From: Erysipelothrix sp.
GTDB lineage: Bacteria; Bacillota_I; Bacilli_A; Erysipelotrichales; Erysipelotrichaceae
Assembly: GCA_012520695.1 (NCBI GenBank)
Contig: JAAYNU010000201.1
Coordinates: 1-7,437, forward strand
Length of the DNA: 7,437 nt
Direction of reading: 5' to 3'
The notes beneath the pieces were generated by a model. That model ran no database searches, was not told the DNA's origin, and saw only the letters and a list, made by a program, of their open reading frames with translations. Made by a program: the position numbers and the translations under genes. Below, in pieces: positions 6,588 to 7,437 of the stretch (position 1 is the stretch's first letter; the number at the start of each line of letters is the position of its first letter).

Positions 6588-7437
6588 AACTTGCGTAGTA
6601 AGCATCGGATTTTTGTTCCGTTGAGATCACAACGAAATCATCGGATTCATAAACATAATATGTCATACCATCGAAGGCCAGTGTCTCCGTTTTTTTATTG
6701 CGCATGAACATTTCATGAATGTCGTGACGGTGGTAAAATTCACCGACCAAGTAGTCTCTGAAGTCATCTACTTTAATTTGTAGTGAAATCGTTAATTCTT
6801 CAGATTCATCAAAGTGATAATCCTCAACCGCAATCCAGGATTCACTGATGATGTGTTCGTGACTTGAATTCATCAGTGGTGAGCCGATAAAATAGTTAAC
6901 CATCATGAATCCTAAAATCATTGAAAGAGCGAATGTGCCGTATTTTTGGATCTTTGTGAGTGATGTCTTTCCAATGAATGTATGGAGTAGTAGTCCAATG
7001 ATTAAAATGGCTACGACGTGTAGACTGTTTATGGGTAAGATAATCACTACTGCCCAAACTACAAATATAAAGATACTTAGCGTAAGTGGGTCAATGATTA
7101 TTGCTCGCCATCTGAAAGTCAGTGAATCGTCAATCTTGTTGTTCTTTAATTGCCATGATTTATAAATCTGATTGAATGCGAATACTGTGAAGAATAGAAA
7201 ACTAACAATTGCCATTTGAAATGTATTATTTGTGAGGACTGGATAAAGTCCAATTGAGACCATGTTGTATGCCATGATAGCGATCGTCACAAGATAGATT
7301 AGACTGCGTCTGAAGATCTTATTGGAAATGCGTTTTCTTTGGAGTTCATCAACGCTTGGATCGGTGAAGTAATCAATGGGTTCTTCACTTCTTAGTGTTG
7401 TGAAGAGCATGCTGGTGCTTACTACTTCAATATCAAA
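6571..7437 (-). CDS. Polytopic membrane protein, probable DUF2812 type, N-terminus cut by right window edge
   Basis: The frame is open to the right edge, giving 288 codons. An internal ATG at 7410 lacks any ribosome binding site, and the nine residues upstream (FDIEVVSTS) read as real protein, so the true start is probably outside. The stretch from there through EEPIDYFTDPSVDELQRKRI resembles the end of the DUF2812 domain, whose members have a 'VSTS...fr...YTD' pattern and often neighbour PadR-type regulator genes; I make this match from memory. Counting from the Met at 7410, hydrophobic segments lie at about 36-59, 64-83, 103-127, 130-147 and 158-179. A polar domain of roughly 100 residues follows (from about 180), which five crossings would place outside if the N-terminus is inside. 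No function is assigned. It converges on and overlaps the MmcQ-family gene. Confidence 0.7.
   Translation of the reverse strand, partial: FDIEVVSTSMLFTTLRSEEPIDYFTDPSVDELQRKRISNKIFRRSLIYLVTIAIMAYNMVSIGLYPVLTNNTFQMAIVSFLFFTVFAFNQIYKSWQLKNNKIDDSLTFRWRAIIIDPLTLSIFIFVVWAVVIILPINSLHVVAILIIGLLLHTFIGKTSLTKIQKYGTFALSMILGFMMVNYFIGSPLMNSSHEHIISESWIAVEDYHFDESEELTISLQIKVDDFRDYLVGEFYHRHDIHEMFMRNKKTETLAFDGMTYYVYESDDFVVISTEQKSDAYYASFRGQD

Noticed and set aside
6606..6620. Possible terminator after the operon: CGGA, a T-rich loop, TCCG
   Set aside because: The stem is only 4 bp, the T-run is in the loop and not after the stem, and the site is coding sequence on the minus strand.
6690..6696. Run of seven T on the plus strand, possible terminator tail
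   Set aside because: No stable hairpin precedes it, and it encodes lysines in the minus-strand gene.
6905..7165. 86-codon plus-strand open frame inside the membrane-protein gene
   Set aside because: It is antisense to the hydrophobic segments of a longer, better-supported gene and has no ribosome binding site.

Overview
The window is ordinary chromosome from a low-GC Gram-positive bacterium (Bacillota). The evidence is the gene set (RNase HIII, a CvpA-family protein, MutS2, glutamate racemase, a DUF2812-like membrane protein), strong AGGAG-type ribosome binding sites, and a base composition near 40% GC judged from a few lines only. The gene order and compaction would suit an Erysipelothrix-like or other Erysipelotrichia genome; that placement is inference.

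Layout: positions 1-290 hold the 5' end of rnhC (RNase HIII) on the minus strand, running off the left edge. A 52-bp divergent gap (291-342) follows, with candidate promoters for both directions around a small A/T dyad. From 343 to 6587 six plus-strand genes form one unit in which every junction overlaps: cvpA-family gene, mutS2, uvrC, murI, a small metallophosphoesterase gene of the YfcE/MJ0936/YsnB type, and a MmcQ/YjbR-family gene. A minus-strand gene for a polytopic membrane protein (6571-7437) converges on the last of these, overlaps it by 17 bp at the 3' ends, and runs off the right edge. There is no stretch over 300 bases without a gene, and no RNA gene, mobile element, CRISPR array or convincing terminator.

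How the genes fit together: rnhC, mutS2 and uvrC concern nucleic-acid maintenance (RNA-DNA hybrid removal, branched DNA or collided-ribosome handling, nucleotide excision repair). murI supplies D-glutamate for peptidoglycan. The CvpA-like, phosphoesterase and MmcQ-like proteins are conserved but poorly understood. The order rnhC / cvpA / mutS2 / uvrC / racE / ysnB matches, from memory, a much longer Bacillus subtilis region with the intervening genes (zapA, polX, trxA, rph, ysnA and others) removed.

The most interesting points are in the proteins. UvrC has no cysteines where the family normally carries its four-cysteine Fe-S motif, although both nuclease active sites look intact. The MutS2 Smr domain has LNVI where LDLR is usual. 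I did not find a previously undescribed multi-gene system here.
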